Assembly: GCA_903884815.1 (NCBI GenBank)
Contig: CAISGE010000074.1
Location: 1 to 38,241, forward strand
DNA: 38,241 bases
Source of the DNA: Candidatus Omnitrophota bacterium
GTDB lineage: Bacteria > Omnitrophota > Omnitrophia > Omnitrophales > Aquincolibacteriaceae
Direction: 5' to 3'
A program made the position numbers and the translations under genes. The notes below the pieces were generated by a model, which worked only from the letters and a program-made list of their open reading frames with translations, was not told the DNA's origin and searched no databases. Positions 24,905-34,201 of this stretch are shown in pieces. Every line of letters begins with the position of its first letter. Positions within the stretch are counted from its first letter, which is position 1.

Positions 24905-26296
24905 TTATTTGCCGACGCAGAATTCTGAGAAGATCACGCCCAGAAGATCCTCGGAATAGACCTCGCCGGTAAGCTCTTTCATGGCTTCAAGCCCCGCGCG
25001 CACGTCCGGCGTCACGAACTCGAGCGACATTTTATCGCGGAACGATTTTTCCGCGCGCTCTAGAGCTCCCAGTGCGGATTCGAGCGCTTTTTTATGCCTC
25101 AACTTGGTGATCTGTTCCCCCTGTTCGGAAGCTTCCTGTTCCAGAAGTTCCGCGATTACGGCCTCAAGCTCTTTGAATCCCTCGCGCGTCCTGGCGGAAA
25201 GTCGGATCCGGGGCTTGTCCCCGAGAAAAGCTTCGATCTCTCGCGTCCCGTCTGCAGAAGGAAGATCTGATTTGTTCACGATCACAATCATCTTCTTTTC
25301 CGGAGGGATCATCTCGAAAACATGACGGTCCGACGCGTCAAGCGGCGCAGAACCATCCACGACAAAAAGCACGATATGGCTTTCTTGGAGCGTTTCGCAT
25401 GTCCGGTCCATGCCCATCTTCTCCAGCGGATGCCCTGGCGCAGAGACCAGCCCCGCCGTGTCCCGTAGCCGCAGATAAAAGCCCCGGATCTCGAGCGCCT
25501 CTTCCAGCTGATCCCGCGTAGTGTGCGGCAGGTCCGAGACAAGCGCCCGGTCCCGTTCCAGGAGCGCGTTAAAAAGCGAGGACTTTCCGACATTGGGTTT
25601 CCCCGCGATCGCCACAAGGACTCCCTCGCGGATCAGCTGATTGCGTTCAAAACCCGCGAGAAGCGAACGGATCTTTTCCTGCACGCGAGTGAACTGATCC
25701 TGCATCCCCTTCTTCACATCCACGTCCAGATCTTCTTCCGGAAAATCGAGCGATGCCTCCATGTGGGCCAAAAGCCTCATCAGCTCATCCTTGAGCTCTT
25801 TGAGCAGCCGGGATAAAGAGCCGGAGAGCTGGCGGATGGCGATCTCAAGAGAGCGGCCGCTCCTGGCATGAATCAGATCCAGCACGGCCTCGGCCTGCGT
25901 GAGGTCCAGCTTCCCGGCGAGAAAGGCGCGGCGCGTGAATTCTCCGGGCTCGGCGTGACGAACACCTTTTGTGAGAAGAATGCCCAGAATCTTCTTAGTG
26001 ACCGCGAGGCCGCCGTGGCAGCTGATCTCAAGCACATCCTGACCGGTATAAGATTGGGGTGCACGAAAAATGCTGACGAGCACCTGGTCGACCGGCGATC
26101 CTTCGGGATCGAGGAATTTTCCCCAAACGACGGTGTTCGCGGACCGTTCGCTCAGATTTTTATTTTCAGGACATTTGAAAAAAGGTTGTACCGAATCGAA
26201 CGCGCCGGGACCGCTCACGCGGATTACCGCGATACCGCCCTCGCCGGCTGGTGTCGCCACCGCAGCGATCGTGTCATCAAGGTCGAATTTAGACAT
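24905..26296 (-). CDS. mnmE: tRNA modification GTPase MnmE
   Basis: The 463-residue protein has the MnmE N domain (DTIAAVATPAGEGGIAVIRVSGPGA), helical domain and G domain: GKPNVGKSS (G1), TTRD (G2), DTAG (G3), NKSD (G4). The closing FCVGK matches the family's FCIGK. With MnmG it modifies U34 of certain tRNAs. Length is normal. Confidence 0.98.
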   Translation of the reverse strand: MSKFDLDDTIAAVATPAGEGGIAVIRVSGPGAFDSVQPFFKCPENKNLSERSANTVVWGKFLDPEGSPVDQVLVSIFRAPQSYTGQDVLEISCHGGLAVTKKILGILLTKGVRHAEPGEFTRRAFLAGKLDLTQAEAVLDLIHARSGRSLEIAIRQLSGSLSRLLKELKDELMRLLAHMEASLDFPEEDLDVDVKKGMQDQFTRVQEKIRSLLAGFERNQLIREGVLVAIAGKPNVGKSSLFNALLERDRALVSDLPHTTRDQLEEALEIRGFYLRLRDTAGLVSAPGHPLEKMGMDRTCETLQESHIVLFVVDGSAPLDASDRHVFEMIPPEKKMIVIVNKSDLPSADGTREIEAFLGDKPRIRLSARTREGFKELEAVIAELLEQEASEQGEQITKLRHKKALESALGALERAEKSFRDKMSLEFVTPDVRAGLEAMKELTGEVYSEDLLGVIFSEFCVGK

Positions 26297-26316
26297 ATTA
26301 AAAGACAGGGTAACGT

Positions 26317-26378
26317 GGAACGGGGAACGGCGAACGCAAGCCGTGTTTTCGTTCTCCTTTCACCGTTTCCCATTCCCC
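26317..26378. repeat. Heptamer-armed hairpin C (GGGGAAC)
   Basis: GGAACGGGGAACGGCGAACG on the left and CCGTTTCCCATTCCCC on the right pair imperfectly around a core with GTGTTTTCGTTCTCC. It fills the gap between folC and mnmE and its right arm encodes the last residues of FolC (SGNGKR). Confidence 0.6.
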
Positions 26379-27625
26379 GAGATTTTTAAGATTTTCCGCA
26401 TTTCACCCACCAAATAAAATGAACCAGTCACCACCACGCTCGCACCCGGAGCGGACGCTTTCTTTGCCAGCGTGAGTGCCTCGGAGACATTCTGGGCCGC
26501 GAGTATGCATTTGAAAAGTCCTTTTGCTTCTTCGAGAAGCATGGCGACCGGTTTGGCGCGGCTTCCCGCGATCCCGGTCAGTATCACTTTCGAAAAATGG
26601 CCGCTCAGCACCCGCAGCATCTCCCGGCTGTTCTTGTCATTCATCGCGCCAAACACTAGCCAAGGACTTCGGATCTTCGAAGATCCTAGTGAGCGGACCA
26701 ACTCCTTCATCGAAAGAGGGTTGTGCGCGCCGTCCAGAATGAATCGCAGGCCGCCGCGCCGGAAACTTTCCATGCGTCCGATCCAGTTCTGGGAAAGCAG
26801 TCCTTTTTCCGCAAGATCCGAAGACAGCGTGAAACCGAAATGCCTCTTCAAGATCTCCGCGGCTTTAAGGGCCACGCCAGCGTTCATTCTCTGGAAATCT
26901 CCGTCGAGTCCGAGAGGAATGCCCGAGATCGAAGCAGCCTTCCATAAAATCCCCCCGGTTGTCTTCACCGCCCGGCGTATGACCCGGAGTGCCTCGGAAC
27001 ACTGCGGGGCGATCACCGTGTGACCGCATGGCTTGAGGATCGCGGCTTTTTCGGCGGCGATCTTCGCGACGGTGTTTCCCAGAAAGGCTTCATGATCGAG
27101 ATGAATGGGCGTGAGGATCACAAGCGGCGCCTTGAGGATGTTGGTCGCATCCAAACGGCCGCCAAGTCCGATCTCAAAAATGCCAATCTCGATATTCCTT
27201 TTTGCAAAAATCCAAATCGCGAGAAAGGTCAGGATCTCGAAATAGGTCAAATGGCCAAATTTCGCGGCAAGCGGCCTAGTTTGCAGAAGTTTCCGTATCG
27301 TTGAGAGACCTTTGGCCCAAATTTCCGGCGAGACCATCTCCCCGGCAATGCGTATCCGTTCACGTGAGGTTTCAACATGCGGCGAGTGGTAATAACCGGC
27401 CCGGATCCCGTTCGCCGTAAGGATCGATTCCAGGAAAAACCCCGTGGAACCTTTTCCTGTTGTCCCCGCGATCAGGATGGGGAAAAATCGTTTTTCCGGA
27501 TGGCGGCTTATCTCTAGCAGATGCTCCATCCGCTTGAGATTGAAGAAAGAATTTTCGGGAAGCGCGGAAAGCTTCTCAAGGTCCGTGAAGAAATTTAAAT
27601 AGCGAAGCGCTTGGGTGTAGTTCAT
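26360..27625 (-). CDS. folC: Folylpolyglutamate synthase / dihydrofolate synthase
   Basis: The 421-residue Mur-ligase-type protein has the ATP loop GTTGKGSTG, then YYHSPHVETSRERI, GLGGRLDATN and DGAHNPLSM. It adds glutamate to folate and makes dihydrofolate from dihydropteroate. Its last residues are encoded in hairpin C. It lies downstream of purH, fitting one-carbon metabolism. Confidence 0.96.
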   Translation of the reverse strand: MNYTQALRYLNFFTDLEKLSALPENSFFNLKRMEHLLEISRHPEKRFFPILIAGTTGKGSTGFFLESILTANGIRAGYYHSPHVETSRERIRIAGEMVSPEIWAKGLSTIRKLLQTRPLAAKFGHLTYFEILTFLAIWIFAKRNIEIGIFEIGLGGRLDATNILKAPLVILTPIHLDHEAFLGNTVAKIAAEKAAILKPCGHTVIAPQCSEALRVIRRAVKTTGGILWKAASISGIPLGLDGDFQRMNAGVALKAAEILKRHFGFTLSSDLAEKGLLSQNWIGRMESFRRGGLRFILDGAHNPLSMKELVRSLGSSKIRSPWLVFGAMNDKNSREMLRVLSGHFSKVILTGIAGSRAKPVAMLLEEAKGLFKCILAAQNVSEALTLAKKASAPGASVVVTGSFYLVGEMRKILKISGNGKR

Positions 27626-27627
27626 AA

Positions 27628-27692
27628 GTACGGGGCAAGGCGTACGGCGTACGGAGGAAAAAACGCTGAACGCCGTACACCGTACGCCGTAC
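27628..27692. repeat. Heptamer-armed hairpin B (GTACGGN)
   Basis: GTACGGGGCAAGGCGTACGG on the left and CCGTACACCGTACGCCGTAC on the right pair around a GAGGAAAAAACGC loop. It fills the gap between purH and folC. Read on the minus strand it resembles hairpin A. Confidence 0.65.
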
Positions 27693-27697
27693 TCACG

Positions 27698-29275
27698 TTA
27701 ATGTTTAAAATGCCGCTCGCCGGTGAAGGCCATGGTGATCCCGGCCTGGTCGCACGCGGCAATCACGTCGGCATCCCGGATCGAGCCGCCGGGTTGAATG
27801 ATCGCCTTGATCTTGTGCTTGGCCGCCATTTCGATCGAATCCGGCATCGGAAAGAAAGCGTCACTGCCGAGCATCGCCCCCTCCGCAAGATACCCCGCCT
27901 TCTGCATCGCGATCTGCACCGAATCTACGCGCGACATCTGCCCGGCGCCGATCCCCACGGTGTGTTTTCCTTGAGTGAGAACGATCGCGTTCGACTTGAC
28001 GACCTTGGAACATTGGAATGCGAAGATCAGTTCTTCGGTTTCCGCTTCGGAAAGTTTAGCTTTCGTGACGAATTTCAAAGTCTTCCGGAGCGCCGCCATG
28101 TGGTCCTTGATGGGCCGGTTCTTTTCCTGAACCAGAATGCCCGTGCGCAGGAATTTCACATCGTAGAGATTCTCGTCGCGGAATTGATGGACCTCGATCA
28201 AGCGGAGATTCTTCCGCGCCTTGAGAAGTTTGAGCGCGCCCGGCTTGAAAGACGGCGCGACCAACACTTCGAAGAAAGCGAGCTTCTCAAGAACCTTTTC
28301 CGCGATCTTGCGGTCGCAGCAGCGATTGATCCCGACAATCCCTCCGAACGCCGAAAGAATATCCCCTTCGATCGCCTTTTCGACAGCTACGAGGACTTGT
28401 GAGTCCTGCGCGATACCGCACGGATTGTTATGTTTGACCACGCAAGCCGCCGGCGCGTTAAATTCGGCGAGGATATCCAGCGTCGCGTCGACATCCATCA
28501 GGTTATTAAAGGAAAGCTCCTTGCCGTGAAGCTGCGTCCACGAAGCCGAAGCCTTGTGCGTCGTCGGAATATAATACGCGGCCTTTTGATGGGGGTTCTC
28601 CCCGTACCGGAGGTCCTGCGCTTTTTTGAAATGAAAGACGAATTGCGGCGGCAGAGCAGTCTCTTCGCCGGTTTTCTTCTTATGTTTCGCCATATACTGA
28701 CTGATCACGGCGTCATAAGCCGAGGTTTTCTCAAAAACTTTCTGGGAAAGCGCGAAGCGCGTTTCATCGGTCACGCTGCCTTTATACTTATCCAGTTCCG
28801 CCGCGACTCGCTCATAATCGGCGACATCCGTGATCACAGTCACGGATTGATAATTCTTCGCTGCAGAACGGAGCATCGAAGGGCCCCCGATGTCAATAAA
28901 TTCCTTGGCTTCATCCAGGCTGAGATTTCCTTTGCTCGTCGCTTCTTCAAAAGGATAGAGATTCACGACCACCAGATCGATGGGCTTGATCCCGTGGGCC
29001 TTGACCTGCTTTTGATGGCTTTTCTTATTGCGGAGAAAAAGAAGTCCGCCGTGGATCTTCGGATGAAGGGTTTTGACACGCCCGTCGAGCATCTCGGGAA
29101 AGCCGGTGTAGTCTTCGACCGCCATCGCCGGAACGCCCGCCTGCTTGAGGGCATTCAGCGTGCCGCCGGTGGAAAGGATCTCCGTGCCGTGCTTGCGCAG
29201 GATCTTGGCAAAGGGAATGAGACCTGTTTTATCGGAAACACTAATGAGCGCGCGGCGAACGGTGTTGCGTGACAT
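27698..29275 (-). CDS. purH: Bifunctional AICAR transformylase / IMP cyclohydrolase
   Basis: The 525-residue protein catalyses the last two steps of IMP synthesis. The N-terminal MGS-like cyclohydrolase domain is about 1-200, and the AICAR transformylase domain has KHNNPCGIA, FPMPDSIE and IQPGGSIRDADVI. It ends in AFTGERHFKH, the normal end. Its start overlaps the aminotransferase gene by 35 nt. Confidence 0.98.
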   Translation of the reverse strand: MSRNTVRRALISVSDKTGLIPFAKILRKHGTEILSTGGTLNALKQAGVPAMAVEDYTGFPEMLDGRVKTLHPKIHGGLLFLRNKKSHQKQVKAHGIKPIDLVVVNLYPFEEATSKGNLSLDEAKEFIDIGGPSMLRSAAKNYQSVTVITDVADYERVAAELDKYKGSVTDETRFALSQKVFEKTSAYDAVISQYMAKHKKKTGEETALPPQFVFHFKKAQDLRYGENPHQKAAYYIPTTHKASASWTQLHGKELSFNNLMDVDATLDILAEFNAPAACVVKHNNPCGIAQDSQVLVAVEKAIEGDILSAFGGIVGINRCCDRKIAEKVLEKLAFFEVLVAPSFKPGALKLLKARKNLRLIEVHQFRDENLYDVKFLRTGILVQEKNRPIKDHMAALRKTLKFVTKAKLSEAETEELIFAFQCSKVVKSNAIVLTQGKHTVGIGAGQMSRVDSVQIAMQKAGYLAEGAMLGSDAFFPMPDSIEMAAKHKIKAIIQPGGSIRDADVIAACDQAGITMAFTGERHFKH

Positions 29276-30137
29276 CTTGGTGAACCCTCCTTTTAAAATG
29301 GCGGTGTAATTTCAAAGTGACGGGGCCCGGTTGTCCGGGACCGATCACGCGTCCATCCAGCTCACGGACCGGCAGGACCTCCCAGGAAGTATTGGAAAGA
29401 AACGCTTCATCCGCGTTGAAGAATTCATGCCGGGTCAGCGGTGTTTCCCGGACACGAATCCCGATTTCGAGGGCGCATTTTATCACAAACCTCCGGGTCA
29501 CTCCATTCAAGATTAGATGCTCCGGCGGCGTCAAGAGCGTCGTTTCCCCACTCTCCCCTTTCCAGTGCCCGGCTCGCATGCCCGGCTCGCGTGTCGGGCG
29601 CTGAAGGGGGTATTTCACGATAAAAAAATTACCGATTCGGGACTCGGTGAGAAAGCCCTGAGAGTCCAGAAAGAGCCATTCGTAGATCTTCTCCGAATGT
29701 GGTTCGGTGCTGGCCAGGATCGCCTGTTGATAGGCCGAAGCCTTGGCTTGCCACGGAAAGGTGTTCGGCCCACCCCGCAAAAAAGAAGCCGTCTTGAGAG
29801 CCACACCCTTTTCATAGATCTCGTGAGGATGTGCCCGGTGCCCTACGATGACGAAAGTCTGCCCTTCCCACAAAGTCAGCCGGACAAAACATTCCTTCGC
29901 GCCGTATTGCCGCACCGATACTTTCAGTGCCCGCTGGAGCTCCTTCAGGGCAGGAACGGGTTGGTACCCAACCGTCTTCGCGGATTCCTGCAGCCGCCCG
30001 AGATGTTCTTCCAGGCGAAAGATCTTTCCGTCATAAGCGCGCAGGGTTTCAAAAACACCGGCCCCCTCCCCACTCAAAAAGGCCGCTACCCGCTCGCCCC
30101 TGACTTCTTCTCCGCTTGAGTAAATTTTGAAGGTCAT
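29241..30137 (-). CDS. pabC: Class IV aminotransferase, probable aminodeoxychorismate lyase
   Basis: The 298-residue PLP enzyme has the fold-type IV pattern: GVFETLRAYDGKIFRLEEHLGRL, catalytic lysine in FPWQAKASAYQQAIL, and ESRIGNFFIV. Between the purH and pabB-type genes the best call is 4-amino-4-deoxychorismate lyase. A branched-chain or D-amino acid aminotransferase cannot be excluded. Its start overlaps the acyltransferase stop by 4 nt (ATGA). Confidence 0.8.
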   Translation of the reverse strand: MTFKIYSSGEEVRGERVAAFLSGEGAGVFETLRAYDGKIFRLEEHLGRLQESAKTVGYQPVPALKELQRALKVSVRQYGAKECFVRLTLWEGQTFVIVGHRAHPHEIYEKGVALKTASFLRGGPNTFPWQAKASAYQQAILASTEPHSEKIYEWLFLDSQGFLTESRIGNFFIVKYPLQRPTREPGMRAGHWKGESGETTLLTPPEHLILNGVTRRFVIKCALEIGIRVRETPLTRHEFFNADEAFLSNTSWEVLPVRELDGRVIGPGQPGPVTLKLHRHFKRRVHQDVTQHRSPRAH

Positions 30138-31321
30138 AAATATTTACGGATGATTTTTTTGCCGAAATCCTGAAAGGGCTGTTCGATCCAGGCGTAAGAC
30201 AGGGTGGAGACGCTCAGGGTCCCGACGAGGGTTGCCAGAAAAGCAGCCGCATAATAAAGGTTCGGACGGAACGGAAGGTTGTATTTCATCCCGAGCCAGA
30301 TCAGGATCTTCATCACAATGTCTGCGATAAAAAAATGGCAGAGGTAACCGCTGTAGCTGATTTTTCCCACATAGCAAGTAAAACGATTTACAAAAAAAGG
30401 CAGCGGGGAGATGGCCAAGGCCCAGGCCACACACAAAAATCCGATCCCCACCGGAATTTGCGGGTAATTAAAATCGCCCGCTCCGCGAAGGCACCAGCCA
30501 GAAAAAAAGCAGACGGCGCTTAGCCCCATCAAGGTCCAGGCCGTTAGGTTGTCCGTTTTTTTCATCCCGGGATCCGGACAGGCTCCCGTCCGGCCCAGAC
30601 GCTCCCGGAGAAGGAAAAAAAGAATGAATCCCAGGGAAAATATGGGGAGCTGGTGGGGTAGCCAGAAATACAAAAACGGCTCTGTTTGATTCACGGGAAT
30701 GTCCGTTGCCATCAGCCATTTCCCGAACAAAGCGTTCGCGAGGAATGAGAAGGTAAGGGTCGCGAAAAAGAAAAAAATGGCTTTATTCAGGCTTTTTATT
30801 TTTTGGTAAAGAAAGGGCAGCAGTAAATAAAAATTCATCTCGATGGCAATGGTCCAGCCTCCGGGAACAACATTATTGATCGTCTGAGGACTCCAGCCAT
30901 GAATGAAAAAAACGGTAGCGAGAATGCGCCAGGCGGTAATCTCCTGGGGATCCCCGTAAAGATGACGAAAACCGTTAACTCCAAGATAAAAGAGGATGGC
31001 GATCCAGAACATAGGAACGATCCTAAAGAGCCGCCTGATCAAAAAGGCCTGTACAGTCTTCTCCTTGCACCCTTCTCTGGAAAAAAAGGAGAAAAAAAGC
31101 GTGAACGCCGAGACCACAAAAAAAAGCTGCACCCCATAGGCGCCGTGCTCGGCCACATTCTTTAAAACATGGGAAAAGCCAAACATGCGCGAGTTCACAT
31201 GCCCCATCATCACCGCCAAAAGAGCCCAGCCGCGCAGAGCGTCGACAAAGTCGAATTTCGTGATCTCGCGCAGAGAGGCTTCATTATTTAAGGCTTTTTC
31301 CCGAGAGGATGGATCGTTCAT
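30134..31321 (-). CDS. Acyltransferase 3 family membrane protein
   Basis: The 395-residue protein has about ten membrane helices and starts FDFVDALRGWALLAVMMGHV, with HGAYGVQLFFVVSAFTL, the pattern of OafA/YrhL-type O-acyltransferases acting on cell-surface sugars. It is wedged between pabC and pabB with 4-nt overlaps on both sides, which is unusual for a folate operon. Confidence 0.93.
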   Translation of the reverse strand: MNDPSSREKALNNEASLREITKFDFVDALRGWALLAVMMGHVNSRMFGFSHVLKNVAEHGAYGVQLFFVVSAFTLFFSFFSREGCKEKTVQAFLIRRLFRIVPMFWIAILFYLGVNGFRHLYGDPQEITAWRILATVFFIHGWSPQTINNVVPGGWTIAIEMNFYLLLPFLYQKIKSLNKAIFFFFATLTFSFLANALFGKWLMATDIPVNQTEPFLYFWLPHQLPIFSLGFILFFLLRERLGRTGACPDPGMKKTDNLTAWTLMGLSAVCFFSGWCLRGAGDFNYPQIPVGIGFLCVAWALAISPLPFFVNRFTCYVGKISYSGYLCHFFIADIVMKILIWLGMKYNLPFRPNLYYAAAFLATLVGTLSVSTLSYAWIEQPFQDFGKKIIRKYL

Positions 31322-32697
31322 TTAGGGCTTGCCTCCCGAAGCGCCTTCACAAGTGCTTCCGCTTTATGCAGCGTCTCTTCGTATTCCTTTTCAGGGTCTG
31401 AATCGTGCACGATCCCCGCGCCCACCTGAAGATGGCCTTTTCCCTTCCGGAGAAAAATCGTGCGGATCACAATGTTAAGATCCATATCCCCGCGAAGATC
31501 GATATAACCCAGCGACCCCGTATAAACACCCCGGCGCACAGGCTCGAGCTCATCGATGATCTCCATGCAACGGATCTTGGGGCATCCCGTGATCGTCCCG
31601 CCGGGAAACATGGCCCGGATCACATCGAGCGCCTCTTTGCCTTTCCGGAGACGCCCCTTCACCTTGGAGACAAGATGCACCACGTGCGAATACCGTTCCA
31701 GCGTCATGAATTCTTCGACCTTGACCGAGCGGTAGTCGCAGACACGTCCGAGATCATTACGCTCAAGATCGACCAGCATCAAATGCTCCGCTCGTTCTTT
31801 GTCACTTTGGAGAAGTTTCTTGCGCCATATCGCGAGCCTGCTTGCGGCGCCATGAGCCGGACAAGTCCCCGCGATCGGCCGGGTCTCGCAAACGCGCCCT
31901 CTCTTACGGATCAGACGCTCGGGCGATGAGCTGACTATCTCCAGATCCCCCGCCTTTAAAAAACAAGAGAAGGGCGACGGATTGATAGCGCGAAGCTTGT
32001 TATAGAGTTCAAGGCCGGACCCCTCATACGAAAAAGAGAACCGCTGCGACAGGTTCGCCTGGTAAATATCCCCAGCAGCGATGTATTCCTTCGCGCGCCT
32101 CACCATGTTCTTGAACCGTGACTTCTTCATCTCCGTCGTAAGCTTCCCAGCATTGAAGCTTCGATTTGTCGGGATAGACCTTTCAAAATAAGCTTTCAGC
32201 TTTTCCATTCCCCATTCCCCATTCCCCGTTCCCCGCGGATGTATCATCAGATGATAAATTCGTTTCTGATGATCATAAACGATCACGTTCCGGTAAAGCC
32301 CCAGAAGGACCTCCGGAATATCCGGCCCTGGCTTGGCGCGCAAGACGATCTTGTCGCAAAGGTCCGCGGCTTCGTAACCGAAATAGCCGACAAACCCTCC
32401 TGTAAAAAACGGGACAGCGCTTCGTTCGCGCGTTCGATATTTCTTGAGAAGTTTCTTGAGAACAGGGAAAAATTCACCGGTGAGATATTTCGCGTTCACT
32501 TCCCCTTGAACATAAAGAGCGTCGCGCTCCAACCGCACCTCTAGCACCGGGTCCATTCCAATATAGGAAAAAACCTGGTCGGGCGGCGCATACTGTGGGG
32601 AATCCAGAAAGAAACAGGTTGGGGAGCTCGCGGAGACCGACAGGAAAACTTCCCAGGGTGTTTTGGAAGAGCGAAGCGTTTCGATCACAGGCGGCAT
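31318..32697 (-). CDS. pabB: Aminodeoxychorismate synthase component I (PabB-like)
   Basis: The 459-residue chorismate-binding enzyme has VSSSPERLIRKRGRVCETRPIAGTCP, DKERAEHLMLVDLERNDLGRVC, GGTITGCPKIRCMEIIDELEPVRRG and GAGIVHDSDPEKEYEET. The site reads PIAGT where E. coli PabB has PIKGT with its catalytic lysine; anthranilate synthase (TrpE) also has PIAGT, so TrpE function is possible. Context with the PabC-like gene favours PabB. No glutamine amidotransferase partner is in the window. Residues encoded at 32204-32236 come from a heptamer repeat. Confidence 0.85.
   Translation of the reverse strand: MPPVIETLRSSKTPWEVFLSVSASSPTCFFLDSPQYAPPDQVFSYIGMDPVLEVRLERDALYVQGEVNAKYLTGEFFPVLKKLLKKYRTRERSAVPFFTGGFVGYFGYEAADLCDKIVLRAKPGPDIPEVLLGLYRNVIVYDHQKRIYHLMIHPRGTGNGEWGMEKLKAYFERSIPTNRSFNAGKLTTEMKKSRFKNMVRRAKEYIAAGDIYQANLSQRFSFSYEGSGLELYNKLRAINPSPFSCFLKAGDLEIVSSSPERLIRKRGRVCETRPIAGTCPAHGAASRLAIWRKKLLQSDKERAEHLMLVDLERNDLGRVCDYRSVKVEEFMTLERYSHVVHLVSKVKGRLRKGKEALDVIRAMFPGGTITGCPKIRCMEIIDELEPVRRGVYTGSLGYIDLRGDMDLNIVIRTIFLRKGKGHLQVGAGIVHDSDPEKEYEETLHKAEALVKALREASPK
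32207..32234. repeat. In-frame heptamer array in pabB
   Basis: Four tandem heptamers (ATTCCCC three times, then GTTCCCC) lie inside pabB and encode the RGTGNGEWG stretch. The same word occurs in hairpin C. Confidence 0.8.
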
Positions 32698-32738
32698 GAG
32701 GTCCCGGAAAATCTAAAAAAGTTGCAGGGATCTTTCGA

Positions 32739-34091
32739 TTATTCTTTGTGCGAATAAAAGACAAGCCCGGTCGCGAGCTTGGGATAGAAATAAGTGGATT
32801 TTTGGGGCATACGCTCGCCCACGGCACCCATCTTCTCGAGCATCTCGACTTTGGGAGGCTGCAATAAAAAAACCGCTTCGGCCTCGCCTTTTTTAAGGGG
32901 CGCCACGGCCCCATCCACCGTGTGCTCGAACTTCAGGATCGCTTCCCACTGGGCTTCTTTGATCCCCAGCAATTCGGCAAAGATCAGATGCGCGAGCACG
33001 TTCACGTTGAGGTCATACCATACATCGGGTTTGCCTTGGAGCATCCGTGCTTTCGCCTGCTCCTTGTCGAGCATCGTCAAAAGGTAGCACCCCTCCTTGA
33101 GGACCAGACCGAAGATTCTTCCGTCCTGGTCATAAGACGCTGTCATCTCTTTCAGCTTCTCAAGCGTGACTTTTTCCACTTTAAAATATTCCTCAAGCCG
33201 GAGGACGGCCTCGCTGCCCGTCATGCCAAGCTTTGTCACAATACGGTGCGTCGGCAGGACGATGAAGCCGGGATCATCAAAGCTCACAAGCGCCATATAC
33301 ATGTAGTCCGAAGCAAGACTCATAAACTTCGGAAAAAAAACATACCGGGATGCGCTTTGCTCCAATCGCTGCAACAGCGCGTATTCCAATGCCGTTTCAT
33401 AGCGATGATGCCCGTCGGCGATATAGACCGTTTTTGTTTTCAGGCAGCTGTGCAGCTTCTCCAGAATATCCCTATCCTCTATGGCCCAAAGCGTGTGAAC
33501 GATATTGTCGTCATCTTCCGCCTCAAAAATGGGACGAGAGTTCATGGGGTCCTGGATGATGCTGCGAACTTCAAAGCCCTCGTCTTTATAGAGGCCGAAA
33601 ACGGGCGAAAAGTTGGTCTGCACGGTCTTCAGAAGCTGCATCCGGTCCACCTTGGGTCCGCTCAGTGTCTTCTCATGCGGCACGATAATACCTTTTTCAA
33701 ACGGTTCGAGGCGAACGCGACCCAAGAGAGCGGAGCGGCTCTTCACCGCGCCGGTCGCGGGATCTTTAAAAGTCTGGCGATACACATAGAAGGAAGGCTC
33801 CTGCTCTTGGACGAGGACCTTTTGCTTTTGCCAGCTGCGAAATTCATCGCGGGCGCGCGTGTAGGAATTCTTCAGCTCGGTATCGGTGGGCTCTTTTTTA
33901 TTCAAGATAAGCCGAATACAGTTAAAAGGCGACCGATCGTAAAGTTTCTGCTGCTTTTCCGGGGAGATGACGTCATAGGGCGGCGCCAAAACGGTCGAGA
34001 CATTCACGCGCTCAGGGTCGTAGCGCCAGGCCCGGAAAGGCTGAAAATCAAGTTGTGTCGTGACTGGAGGAGCGTCTTTAGGATCATTCAT
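32739..34091 (-). CDS. DUF1015 family protein
   Basis: The ATG at 34091 is chosen because the family pattern (FQPFRAWRYDPERVNVSTVLAPPYDVISPEKQQ) begins soon after it; an upstream in-frame start at 34175 would add 28 unlike residues. The 450-residue protein has YIADGHHRYETALEYA and ends GLVFYSHKE. DUF1015 proteins (SerK-like kinase superfamily) occur widely; exact function is not known. Confidence 0.9.
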   Translation of the reverse strand: MNDPKDAPPVTTQLDFQPFRAWRYDPERVNVSTVLAPPYDVISPEKQQKLYDRSPFNCIRLILNKKEPTDTELKNSYTRARDEFRSWQKQKVLVQEQEPSFYVYRQTFKDPATGAVKSRSALLGRVRLEPFEKGIIVPHEKTLSGPKVDRMQLLKTVQTNFSPVFGLYKDEGFEVRSIIQDPMNSRPIFEAEDDDNIVHTLWAIEDRDILEKLHSCLKTKTVYIADGHHRYETALEYALLQRLEQSASRYVFFPKFMSLASDYMYMALVSFDDPGFIVLPTHRIVTKLGMTGSEAVLRLEEYFKVEKVTLEKLKEMTASYDQDGRIFGLVLKEGCYLLTMLDKEQAKARMLQGKPDVWYDLNVNVLAHLIFAELLGIKEAQWEAILKFEHTVDGAVAPLKKGEAEAVFLLQPPKVEMLEKMGAVGERMPQKSTYFYPKLATGLVFYSHKE

Positions 34092-34201
34092 AGGAGCGGG
34101 ATAGTAGCACAAAGGCCTGTCCTTTGACAAGAATATGCGCTTGGAAAGGCTGCTTCGACTTGAATGAGCGGTCACCGCTCCTCTATCTCTTATTTATCCA
34201 A

